A DNA stretch of 23,731 bases, taken from IMG/VR virus record IMGVR_UViG_3300031673_000488, positions 1-23,731 of that record. The stretch is one strand, 5' to 3'. A program made the translations under genes and the position numbers. Positions 1 through 6,678 of this stretch are shown here, in pieces. The first letter of the stretch is position 1. Each line of letters begins with the position of its first letter. The notes beneath the pieces are model-generated. The model was not told the DNA's origin and searched no databases. It was given only the letters and a program-made list of their open reading frames with translations. This stretch comes from a virus.

Positions 1-666
1 AGCGGCGGATTTGTGGCCACGTTCCGCTGGGGAGACTACCGGTACATGCCTGCTCAGTATGTGGATTGGCTACATACGTTCAACCCGGCGTGGGCGGCGA
101 CCATGGATTACTGCTGCGAGCCGGAGATCGCTGGCAGCGAGGGCATTGTGCGGGAGCGACAGGAGCGAACGTCAGCCATGGCCTCCCACTTCTGGCGAGA
201 GTACCGGGATACGCCTTGGAGCTGGGTGCCCACGGTGCAGGGCTGGGAGGTCGCTGACTATCGCTGGCATGCGCGCGAGCTGCGGCCCCTGATACAGGAG
301 ATGGCCCAGCGCTACGGCCTAGAGACTGCATTCCGGGTCGGGATCGGCACGCTTTGCCGGCGGGCCAGCGCGGAGATGGTGCAACGGGTGGTGAGGGCAG
401 TTGCTGAGGAACTGCCTGGCATTCCTCTGCATCTGTGGGGGGTCAAGTTGGCGGTATTGCGTTCAGGGTATCTGGCGGGAGTGGTAAGCGTCGATAGTGC
501 GGCTTGGAATGGTCAGTTTGGGCGCGATATTGAGAAACGCCGCCAATCAGGACTCACTGAACGGCAATGGTATTACTGCATCGCTCTGCCCACGTATCTG
601 GCCAAGGTCCAGGCGGCTCTGGCCACACCAAAACAGCCAGCCCTGCCGGGCCTTGAGAGGATGTGA
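1..666 (+). CDS. dpdA: DpdA-like DNA-guanine transglycosylase (7-deazapurine DNA modification), 5'-truncated
   Basis: The frame is open from base 1 and starts mid-gene with SGGF, which matches the end of the DSGGF active-site motif of tRNA-guanine transglycosylases, so GTG 13 is probably internal. Numbering from GTG 13, I see MDYCCEPE (31-38), VGIGTLCRR (109-117), HLWGVK (140-145) and VSVDSAAWN (158-166). The last should place the catalytic nucleophile at D161. These motifs fit the phage DpdA branch of the TGT superfamily, which exchanges guanine in DNA for a preQ0-type 7-deazaguanine; such bases protect phage DNA from restriction. No CxCxxC zinc cluster is visible in the part present. It ends with TGA directly before the next gene. 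Family assignment is from remembered motifs, and the actual base made cannot be inferred. preQ0 synthesis genes, if carried, lie outside the window. Confidence 0.78.
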   Translation, partial: SGGFVATFRWGDYRYMPAQYVDWLHTFNPAWAATMDYCCEPEIAGSEGIVRERQERTSAMASHFWREYRDTPWSWVPTVQGWEVADYRWHARELRPLIQEMAQRYGLETAFRVGIGTLCRRASAEMVQRVVRAVAEELPGIPLHLWGVKLAVLRSGYLAGVVSVDSAAWNGQFGRDIEKRRQSGLTERQWYYCIALPTYLAKVQAALATPKQPALPGLERM

Positions 667-668
667 GT

Positions 669-1169
669 ATGGCAAAAGAGTTGTACGCCGAAGAGCTAGG
701 CCACTATTGGCAGACGTCGCAGACATCGCCCGATACCTGGATCGAGAAGGCGCGGCGCGAGATTGCCAGTGTCGGCGGCGCCGTTACACTGGACGCTTTC
801 GGCAGTGAGCCACTCAGCGGGCGGGCTGCTTTCGTCCTAGAGTTCACGATCGCGGGCGACCGCTTCCGGCTGACGTGGCCGGTGCTACGCTCCAAGTCGG
901 GGCGCGAGAGGGCGGCGCGCATCCAGGCGGCCACGCTACTATACCATGATGTCAAGGCGCGGTGCCTGAGCGCAAAGGTTCTGGGCGCCCGCAAGGCGTT
1001 TTTCAGTTACGTGCTGCTGCCTGACGGCCGGGCAGCTGGTGATGCTGCAACGCCCGACGTAGCGCGGCTGTTGCCTGCGATGTTCGGGCCGCAGGTGCCA
1101 GCACTGCCGCCGGGCGTGGTGGATGGAGAGGTCGTTGATGACCACGGAAGAGACAGAGGAAACCACTGA
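669..1169 (+). CDS. Phage protein of unknown function
   Basis: A 166-aa protein that I do not recognise by domain. ATG 669 is preferred over the in-frame GTG 663 because GAGAGG (about 655-660) sits 8 bases upstream of the ATG. The N-terminal half has an aromatic and acidic start (LYAEELGHYWQ) and a beta-type stretch around FVLEFTIAGDRFRLTWPVL (about 55-73). It continues with a basic helical part (SKSGRERAARIQAATLLYHDVKAR, described from about residue 75) and an acidic tail. It follows the DpdA-like gene by two bases and overlaps the next ORF by about 32 bases, so it belongs to the same transcription unit. A DNA-binding or replication accessory role is possible from the basic helix, but this is a guess. 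Confidence 0.75.
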   Translation: MAKELYAEELGHYWQTSQTSPDTWIEKARREIASVGGAVTLDAFGSEPLSGRAAFVLEFTIAGDRFRLTWPVLRSKSGRERAARIQAATLLYHDVKARCLSAKVLGARKAFFSYVLLPDGRAAGDAATPDVARLLPAMFGPQVPALPPGVVDGEVVDDHGRDRGNH

Positions 1170-1422
1170 GCTCTGCCCAGGCCGCGAACCTGTCGGCGGT
1201 CGGCGCTACTGCTACGAGGGCTGCCCCGACTTTTCACGGGTACAGTCTTACTATGGTCTCGGCTGCCCGTCACATCTGCGGATGTGTGACATCTGCGGGC
1301 AGAAGGTCGTCTGCCCGTGCCATGTGCCGGAGAAGCGGTCGCCGGACTGGCATGCGAGGTGGCTGGCCTGGATCGAGCAGACCCGCACCCTGCCGGTGCT
1401 GAGGCCGGCGGTGCGACGGTGA
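1138..1422 (+). CDS. Small Cys-rich, probably zinc-binding protein
   Basis: A 94-aa protein with an acidic Thr/Glu start followed by eight cysteines (residues 13, 25, 29, 43, 50, 53, 59, 61) and H62. C50-x2-C53 and C59-x-C61-H62 look like a zinc knuckle or ribbon. ATG 1138 is chosen over ATG 1123 because GGAGAGG (1125-1131) gives a good ribosome-binding site. It overlaps the 3' end of the preceding gene. Its TGA (1420-1422) is in the same frame as the following nuclease, with only four sense codons between this stop and the nuclease's CTG, so stop readthrough would create a zinc-binding domain fused to a nuclease. Function unknown; nucleic acid binding is the likeliest role. Confidence 0.7.
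   Translation: MTTEETEETTELCPGREPVGGRRYCYEGCPDFSRVQSYYGLGCPSHLRMCDICGQKVVCPCHVPEKRSPDWHARWLAWIEQTRTLPVLRPAVRR
1396..1413 (+). repeat. Short direct repeat, copy 1 (flanks nuclease)
   Basis: GTGCTGAGGCCG at 1396-1407 recurs exactly at 1714-1725, and both copies are followed within a few bases by GCGGTG. Copy 1 encodes VLRP near the C-terminus of the Cys-rich protein. The two copies bracket the nuclease gene, suggesting duplication or cassette insertion. Confidence 0.5.
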
Positions 1423-1434
1423 GGCGGTCAACTA

Positions 1435-1454
1435 CTGTCGCCTAAAGGCGACAG
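1435..1454 (+). other. Perfect hairpin at the nuclease 5' end
   Basis: CTGTCGCC (1435-1442) and GGCGACAG (1447-1454) are exact reverse complements around loop TAAA (1443-1446). The loop contains the TAA that closes the GTG 1419 reading frame, and the 5' arm begins at the only candidate CTG start of the nuclease. No T-run follows, so it is not a typical intrinsic terminator. A role in translation initiation or recoding is inferred only from position. Confidence 0.6.
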
Positions 1455-1698
1455 CAACCAGCGCGAGATCGTCGAGGCGCTGCGCCAGATCGGCGCCCAG
1501 GTCCAACTGCTGCACCGCGTGGGCGAGGGATGCCCTGACCTGCTGGTGGCCAGGGCTGGCGTCAACTACCTGCTCGAGGTCAAGATGCCGGGCGCGGAAC
1601 TCACGAGCGACGAGTGGCGCTGGCATATGCGGTGGCCGGGATGGGTGCGGACGGTGCGCACTGTGGACGAGGCGCTGAGGGCCATCGGGGCCCTGTGA
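1435..1698 (+). CDS. PD-(D/E)XK / VRR-NUC-like small nuclease, start codon non-canonical
   Basis: Frame translation gives an 87-residue protein if read from CTG 1435. It has helix NQREIVEALRQIG (8-20, with E11), then GEGCPDLLV (30-38, D35) and YLLEVK (45-50, E48, K50). This E...GxPD...ExK pattern is the catalytic core of VRR-NUC/Holliday-resolvase-like PD-(D/E)XK nucleases, whose phage forms of 80-110 aa cut structured DNA. No ATG, GTG or TTG lies in frame between the upstream stop at 1420 and the first helix; the first is GTG 1519, which would lose helix 1. A GTG at 1419 begins another frame (MRRSTTVA) that stops at TAA 1443-1445. Alternatives are a CTG start, recoding, TGA readthrough, or a one-base frameshift mutation or sequence error. 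Domain call fairly sure; start unsure. Confidence 0.66.
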   Translation: MSPKGDSNQREIVEALRQIGAQVQLLHRVGEGCPDLLVARAGVNYLLEVKMPGAELTSDEWRWHMRWPGWVRTVRTVDEALRAIGAL

Positions 1699-1713
1699 GG
1701 TCGGAGGGCGACC

Positions 1714-1733
1714 GTGCTGAGGCCGTTGCGGTG
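1714..1733 (+). repeat. Short direct repeat, copy 2 (flanks nuclease)
   Basis: Second copy of GTGCTGAGGCCG, here downstream of the nuclease stop. In frame it would read VLRPLR followed by TGA at 1732, resembling the VLRPAVRR C-terminus of the Cys-rich protein. It is therefore probably a vestige of a duplicated gene end rather than a coding gene. Confidence 0.5.
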
Positions 1734-1797
1734 AAGCGATGATTGCTGGAGAGCCGTGGTACTGCAAGCGGTATGGGTACGCATAGGAGCCGACAAC

Positions 1798-2013
1798 ATG
1801 TCAGAAGAAACGAGACGATGCGCAATCATGGTGCCGGTCTTTGAACGCTACCAGCGGGTGCGACACATAGCCGACGGTGCGCAGGGAGTTTTCAGGCGCT
1901 ACCATCCCTACCGGGCCGGCTGGGTGATCGTGCGTTTGTCTGGAGGCTATGACATGCACACGCCGGCGGTGGAGTGGGAAGCAGCACACGAATCCGTTGA
2001 CAGCAAAGCGTGA
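1798..2013 (+). CDS. Small phage protein of unknown function
   Basis: A 71-aa protein starting at ATG 1798, with AGGAG (about 1785-1789) 8 bases upstream. The earlier in-frame GTG 1756 has no good ribosome-binding site. The middle contains several aromatic and basic residues (GVFRRYHPYRAGWVIVRLSGGY), suggesting a small compact beta domain. No family is recognised. It is the last gene before the promoter and terminator; the promoter -35 box (1997-2002) lies within its last codons. Confidence 0.6.
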   Translation: MSEETRRCAIMVPVFERYQRVRHIADGAQGVFRRYHPYRAGWVIVRLSGGYDMHTPAVEWEAAHESVDSKA

Positions 2014-2025
2014 TTATGCTATGAT
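1997..2025 (+). promoter_or_regulatory. Consensus-like sigma70 promoter
   Basis: TTGACA (1997-2002, exact consensus -35) is followed by exactly 17 bases and then TATGAT (2020-2025, 5 of 6 to TATAAT). Transcription should start near 2031-2033. It overlaps the 3' end of the preceding small gene and faces the terminase genes. It is the strongest promoter-like sequence I see in the window. Confidence 0.75.
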
Positions 2026-2031
2026 GCGGAT

Positions 2032-2097
2032 AATCTGAAGCGGTTCCGGGGAACATCCGCCCGGCGGCCTCTCACACGAGGGGCTGCCGGGCTTTTT
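2032..2097 (+). ncRNA. Candidate short structured transcript or attenuated leader upstream of terminase
   Basis: The interval from the predicted start to the T-tract is about 65 nt and holds no credible ORF. It contains hairpin GTTCC-GG-GGAAC (2043-2054). GCGGAT (2026-2031) and ATCCGC (2055-2060) are exact complements that could enclose it if transcription starts slightly upstream. ATCCGC shares 2059-2060 with the base of the terminator stem, so the two structures could compete. It is either a small phage RNA or a leader needing antitermination for terminase expression. Confidence 0.5.
2059..2097 (+). terminator. Rho-independent terminator
   Basis: GCCCGGCGGCCTCT (2059-2072) pairs with GAGGGGCTGCCGGGC (2078-2092) with a few wobbles or mismatches, loop about CACAC, followed by TTTTT (2093-2097). 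The GC-rich stem plus U-tract is typical. It lies between a strong promoter and the small terminase gene. Confidence 0.82.
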
Positions 2098-2119
2098 GCG
2101 TTCACGAGGTGGCGGGTGC

Positions 2120-2689
2120 GTGGTTCTGTCAGCGAAACGGCGGGTGTTCATCGAGGAGTATATCCGTTGCGGCTGGAACGCAACGGAGGCAGCTCGCCGT
2201 GCTGGCTACAGATATCCACGCCAACAGGGACAACGTTTGTTGACTTTTGTTGACATTCAGACCGCCATCAATGCCCGCATCGCTGAGCGCGCCATGGGTG
2301 CTGATGAAGTGCTGGACCGCCTAGCAGAGCATGCCCGTGGCAGCATGGCCGACTTTCTCGACATCCGCAACAACTGGGTCACTCTGGATATTGATAGGGC
2401 CAAGCAAGCGGGCGTCTTGCATCTGATCAAGAAGTTCCGGCAGACCAGAGAGGGCACTGAGGTCCAACTGTATGATGCTCAGGGGGCGCTGGAGCTTTTG
2501 GGTAAGCACCTCGGCCTCTTCAAAGATACTATCGACCTGCGGAGTGTTGACCTAACACGGCTAACCGATGAACAACTTGAGCGTATCGCCAACGGCGAGG
2601 ATCCCGCTAGCGTCCTTGCAGCTACGCGCCAGAGCGGAGCAGGAGAGGCGCCGCCGGCAGAGCCCAGCGGTGAGAGTCCCGCCGTTTGA
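2120..2689 (+). CDS. terS: Terminase small subunit
   Basis: The DNA-recognition subunit of the packaging motor, which binds the pac or cos site and loads the large subunit. The N-terminus LSAKRRVFIEEYI, then NATEAARRAGY and LLTFVDIQTAI, is the Terminase_2-type helix-turn-helix. A helical central region and a Pro/Glu/Ser-rich tail follow. The total is 189 aa from GTG 2120. An earlier in-frame TTG at 2096 lies in the terminator T-tract and is unlikely. GAGGTGG at about 2106-2112 may serve as ribosome-binding site. Its 3' end overlaps the start of the large terminase in another frame. It is the first gene after the promoter and terminator. Confidence 0.87.
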   Translation: MVLSAKRRVFIEEYIRCGWNATEAARRAGYRYPRQQGQRLLTFVDIQTAINARIAERAMGADEVLDRLAEHARGSMADFLDIRNNWVTLDIDRAKQAGVLHLIKKFRQTREGTEVQLYDAQGALELLGKHLGLFKDTIDLRSVDLTRLTDEQLERIANGEDPASVLAATRQSGAGEAPPAEPSGESPAV

Positions 2690-4025
2690 CGCCTGGCTCC
2701 CGCAGGTCACGCCGGCCTGGCGCTGGGATTGGCCGTACCTGGCCTATATGCGACAGTACCTTGACAAGATAACATCGGGCGAACTGGATCGGCTGATGCT
2801 CTTCCTGCCACCCCGGCATGGCAAGACCGAGATGGTCACGGTGCGCTACCCAGTCTGGCGGCTGGAGGGTGAGCCGGGGCTGCGTGTGATCGTCGGCGCG
2901 TACAACCAACTGCTCGCCAACAAGTTCTCGCGCAAGGCCCGTCGCATTGCCGAAAGCCGGTTTGCTCTCGCCAGTGACCGGGCAGCGGTCGAGGATTGGG
3001 AGACGGCAGGCGGCGGCGGTTTTCGCGCCATCGGCGTGGGCGCCGGAATCACGGGCCAAGGCGGGCACCTAGTCGTCATCGATGACCCGGTGAAGAACCG
3101 CAAAGAGGCCGAGAGCGCAGTCTACCGCGATTGGGTGTGGGACTGGTACACGGATGATCTCTATACCCGGCTGGAGCCGGGCGCGGCCATCATCCTTATC
3201 ATGACGCGCTGGCACCAGGATGACCTGGCGGGCCGCATCCTGGCATCAGAGGATGGGCCGAATTGGACCGTTGTGAGTCTGCCGGCAGAGGCGGAAAAGG
3301 GTGATCCCCTGGATCGGGGCCTGGGCGAGGCACTGTGCCCGGCGCGCTACCCGGTGCCAACATTGGCTCGCATCAGAAGCGTTCTGGGCGGCCACAGCTA
3401 CGCGGCTCTTTACCAGCAGAAGCCATACCCGCCGGAGGGCGCGCTGGCCCGGCGCGAGTGGTTCCCCATCGTGGGCGCGGCGCCGGCGGAGGGTGCCCGG
3501 CTGCGGTTCTGGGAGTTCGCAGCCACAGAGAAGAGCGCCAAGGCATCAGACCCCGACTGGATGGTCGGCACACGCATGGTCATGGGCCATGGGCTTTGGT
3601 ACATCGAAGATGTAATCCGCGCCCGCATTGGTCCAGGCGCGGTCGAAGCTCTCGTGAAACAGACAGCGGCCCTCGATGGCTGGTCAATAGCCATCAGTTT
3701 CGAGCAAGAGCCAGCTGCGGCCGGCAAGCTATTCGCCGCCGCGATGATCAAGGCCCTGGCAGGCTACAACGTCCATGCCGAGCCCGCCACCGGCGACAAG
3801 GTGACGCGCGCCTTGCCCTTCTTCGCGCAGGCTGAGGCCGGCAATGTGCGGTTGCTCCATGGGCCCTGGAACGAAGCATGGCTACAGGAAATCACAGCCT
3901 TCCCGCTGGGCGGGCATGACGACCAGGTGGATAGTGCCAGCGGCGCTTTCAACGAACTGACGCGGCCACCGGAGATCAACGAAATTGTGATCTGGGATGA
4001 TCGGGTAGAGATATCGCCGTTCTAG
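2568..4025 (+). CDS. terL: Terminase large subunit (ATPase-nuclease)
   Basis: The motor that translocates and cuts phage DNA at the portal. The 485 aa include Walker A-type PPRHGKTE (81-88), Walker B HLVVIDDP (167-174) and coupling motif MTRWH (212-216) in the ATPase. The RNase H-like nuclease has acidic sites at WEFAA (315-319), EQEP (379-382) and HDDQVDS (450-456). In relatives I recall, the first site is usually WD; here it is E316, a conservative but unusual change. ATG 2568 keeps a basic N-terminus (LRARAEQERRRR, 18-30) but overlaps terS by 122 bases and has a weak ribosome-binding site. GTG 2670 or TTG 2616 are alternative starts. Confidence 0.93.
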   Translation: MNNLSVSPTARIPLASLQLRARAEQERRRRQSPAVRVPPFDAWLPQVTPAWRWDWPYLAYMRQYLDKITSGELDRLMLFLPPRHGKTEMVTVRYPVWRLEGEPGLRVIVGAYNQLLANKFSRKARRIAESRFALASDRAAVEDWETAGGGGFRAIGVGAGITGQGGHLVVIDDPVKNRKEAESAVYRDWVWDWYTDDLYTRLEPGAAIILIMTRWHQDDLAGRILASEDGPNWTVVSLPAEAEKGDPLDRGLGEALCPARYPVPTLARIRSVLGGHSYAALYQQKPYPPEGALARREWFPIVGAAPAEGARLRFWEFAATEKSAKASDPDWMVGTRMVMGHGLWYIEDVIRARIGPGAVEALVKQTAALDGWSIAISFEQEPAAAGKLFAAAMIKALAGYNVHAEPATGDKVTRALPFFAQAEAGNVRLLHGPWNEAWLQEITAFPLGGHDDQVDSASGAFNELTRPPEINEIVIWDDRVEISPF

Positions 4026-4035
4026 CTGAGGCAAC

Positions 4036-5733
4036 ATGACGAAACGACGGCAGAGTAAGCGATACCAGGAGCAGCCCCAGCGCGTGCCACTACCCGCGCT
4101 CCTGCGGGAGCCGGCGCAGGTGCGCGAGGCCGGCGAACTGCAGGCGTTGCGCTGGCAGGTGGAGCAACTCACCGAGAGTGCAGCTGAGCTTGAGCGGCAG
4201 CTGGCGGCTGAAGACGTCGGCTGGATCAAGTTGACGGGCGGTGATGACCGTGAACTCGACCGCGATGCCCTGAAGAAGATAAGCAGCCTCGCCCGCTGGA
4301 TGTACATCAAGAACCCCCTGATCAAGCGCGGCGTCGAGGTCCAGAGCCATTACGTGTTCGGGCAGGACTGCACCATCAGGGCGGAGGATCCAGAGGTCAA
4401 CGATGTGGTGCAGGCGTTTCTTGATGATGCCAAGAACCAGGCAGAGCTCACCAGCCATCAGGCCCGGCTAGGCAAAGAAGCTGAGTTGACGCTGTTTGGC
4501 AACCTGCTCTTTGCCTTCTTCGTCAACAAGGCCAGTGGTAGAACCCGCGTGCGCACCATGCCGATCGACGAGATCGACGACATCATCTGCAACCCAGAGG
4601 ACGCCAAAGACCCTTGGTACTATAAGCGGTCATGGCAGCAGCGGGGCCTCGAGGGTGTGGCCCAGCCCAAGACGGCGTACTACCCGGACTGGCGGTATCG
4701 GCCCAGCAACAAGCCAGCCAGTATCAACGGCCAGCCGGTGCAGTGGGACACACCAGTCTACCATGTCAAGACGGGCGGGCTGTCTGACATGAAGTTTGGC
4801 ATATCCGAGGTGTACGCGGCCATCGACTGGGCGAAGGCATACAAGTGCTTTTTGGAAGACTGGGCGACGCTCACGAGGGCCTACAGCCGGTTTGCCTGGA
4901 AGCTCACGACGCCCGGAGGCAAGGCCGGCGTCGCGGCAGCCAAGACGCGGCTGAGTACGACGTTGGGCTCTACGACGGGTGAGACCCAACCCCCGCCGGT
5001 CACCGGTAGTACGTTCATCGGCAGCGAGGGCGTCGACCTGCAGCCACTGCGCATCGGCGGGGCGAACGTCTCGGCAGAGGACGGCCGCCGGTTGCTGCTC
5101 ATGGTGGCCGCGGGCTTGGGCCTCCCCGAGACGTTCTTTGGCGATGTGAGTGTCGGCACGCTGGCGACCGCCAACAGCCTGGACCGGCCTACAGAGCTCA
5201 AGATGCTCTGCCGGCAGGCGCTGTGGGCGGCCATCTATCGCGCCATCCTGGCCTACGCGACCGAACAGGCAGTGCGGGCCGGCAAGCTGAAGGGCGCTAT
5301 CGAAGAGGAAGACGACGGCACGCCGGTTATCACACTGCCCAGCTTAGAGAACGATGAGAACGGCGAGCCTATCGAGCGTGACGCGAGCGTGACGGTCACG
5401 TTCCCGCCACTGCTCGAGCACGACATCCAGGCCACGGTGACGGCCATCGTGGACGCGGCGACACTGAAGGGCGTGCCGGCCGCCGGCACCATCGACGAGC
5501 AGACGCTATCCCGGCTGTTGCTGCAGGCTCTGGGCGTGCAGGACATCGACGCCGTGCTGGATGTGCTGTTCCCGCCTGACGAAGAGTTGGGTGACGAAGA
5601 GGACGAAGAGCCGGAGACGCCCGCGCCGGTGGTGCCACCTCCACCCGCTGCTGAGGAAGCGTTCACCGAGGCGGTGCGCGAGTTGCGCGAGGCGGTGCGC
5701 GTGGTGCTAGAGAGACACAAGGAGGCAGCCTGA
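4036..5733 (+). CDS. Portal protein
   Basis: The 565-aa dodecameric head vertex channel through which DNA passes, and docking site of the terminase. Residues about 30-60 are a predicted coiled coil, followed by RWMYIKNPLIKRGVEVQSHYVFG and a core with RVRTMPIDEIDDIICNPEDAKDPWYYKR, typical of phage portal clip and wing regions. The C-terminus is acidic (DEELGDEEDEEPE), then Pro-rich, and ends in a charged helix. Position right after terL supports the call. Its TGA (5731-5733) shares a base with the next ATG, and AAGGAGG for the next gene lies in its last codons. Confidence 0.9.
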   Translation: MTKRRQSKRYQEQPQRVPLPALLREPAQVREAGELQALRWQVEQLTESAAELERQLAAEDVGWIKLTGGDDRELDRDALKKISSLARWMYIKNPLIKRGVEVQSHYVFGQDCTIRAEDPEVNDVVQAFLDDAKNQAELTSHQARLGKEAELTLFGNLLFAFFVNKASGRTRVRTMPIDEIDDIICNPEDAKDPWYYKRSWQQRGLEGVAQPKTAYYPDWRYRPSNKPASINGQPVQWDTPVYHVKTGGLSDMKFGISEVYAAIDWAKAYKCFLEDWATLTRAYSRFAWKLTTPGGKAGVAAAKTRLSTTLGSTTGETQPPPVTGSTFIGSEGVDLQPLRIGGANVSAEDGRRLLLMVAAGLGLPETFFGDVSVGTLATANSLDRPTELKMLCRQALWAAIYRAILAYATEQAVRAGKLKGAIEEEDDGTPVITLPSLENDENGEPIERDASVTVTFPPLLEHDIQATVTAIVDAATLKGVPAAGTIDEQTLSRLLLQALGVQDIDAVLDVLFPPDEELGDEEDEEPETPAPVVPPPPAAEEAFTEAVRELREAVRVVLERHKEAA

Positions 5734-6677
5734 TGGCTGAGCCACATCTGATTTCGGGCAGCAGGATCGACGACGCGCATCCCCTGGCGACAGAGGACCA
5801 GCAGATGGCGGCCCTCATTGCTGCCCTCGGCGCCATAGGTGGCACCGTGACCGCCAACCAGGGCGCGGTAGGGGCGGCAGCCTGGCTGATGCACGAGCGG
5901 CCCACGCGCGCCACGGCGGTGCTGCACCGCAACGCCATCGCGGCGGCGGACAAGATCGTGGACTTTGTGGCAGGAAGTGTGATCATCGCCAACGTGGCCG
6001 GCACGCAGGGCTTTCTGCTCGCCAACACTGCGCACTACATGACCGCCATCCCCGGCAACCGCTGGGGGCCTACCGTTCCTGCTGCGATCGACAGCGTGAC
6101 GACGACCAACGACGGGGTGAATACCCACGTCGTGGCCTGCACAATCGCTCAAGCGGCTGGGGCGGAGTGGTACGACCTTTTTCTCTCCACCGACGCCGCG
6201 CCGAAGTGGGTAGCGCGGATCACTGAGGCCCAGCGTGCGGCAGGCGGCGAGATCCTGGTGCTGGCAACCTACACGGCCGGGGCGTCCGCTGGGGTCATCA
6301 ACATCGGCTGCCTCGGAACGGGTATCCAGACGACCAACGTCGTGTTTGCGCAGAACAACGCCTACCGGCCCGACCTGGGCACCATCACGGCCATCGACTG
6401 CACCGGGCGCAAGCTCCTGCACGTCATGGTCAAGCTGGCGCTGACCGACCTGCGCAGCGCGCCCAGTCTGTCTCTGGTGCCGTTCTACCAGAACCCGCTC
6501 GTGGCAGCCGACTGGCACATGGGCGTCCGCCTGCCGATGCCGCTGCTCAACGACCTGGGGCAGCCGCTGGAGTGCGTGTATGCGCTCGACGTCTCGGGAG
6601 TGGCCGCGCTGAAACTGCTCATCGGCGAGATTGCAGGCCAGGGCGCGGCCGCGACCGTCCACGTGCAGGCGGTGTAG
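5733..6677 (+). CDS. Putative virion structural protein
   Basis: A 314-aa protein with no domain I can name. It is rich in Ala, Thr, Val and Gly with alternating beta-type stretches, and has few charged clusters, no Cys motif and no signal peptide. This is typical of phage structural or fibre-like proteins. It starts at ATG 5733 overlapping the portal stop, with AAGGAGG upstream, so it should be well translated and made together with portal. It is the first of three extra genes between portal and the Mu F-like protein. A head-associated fibre or decoration is plausible but inferred only from position and composition. Confidence 0.75.
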   Translation: MAEPHLISGSRIDDAHPLATEDQQMAALIAALGAIGGTVTANQGAVGAAAWLMHERPTRATAVLHRNAIAAADKIVDFVAGSVIIANVAGTQGFLLANTAHYMTAIPGNRWGPTVPAAIDSVTTTNDGVNTHVVACTIAQAAGAEWYDLFLSTDAAPKWVARITEAQRAAGGEILVLATYTAGASAGVINIGCLGTGIQTTNVVFAQNNAYRPDLGTITAIDCTGRKLLHVMVKLALTDLRSAPSLSLVPFYQNPLVAADWHMGVRLPMPLLNDLGQPLECVYALDVSGVAALKLLIGEIAGQGAAATVHVQAV

Positions 6678-6678
6678 C

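Noticed and set aside
663-671. GTG 663 as start of the 166-aa gene
   Set aside because: It leaves only about two bases after GAGAGG; ATG 669 has normal spacing.
1739-1786. 15-codon ORF (MIAGEPWYCKRYGYA) before the 71-aa gene
   Set aside because: It has an ATG and a weak purine stretch, but is too short and without other support; could be a leader peptide, not asserted.
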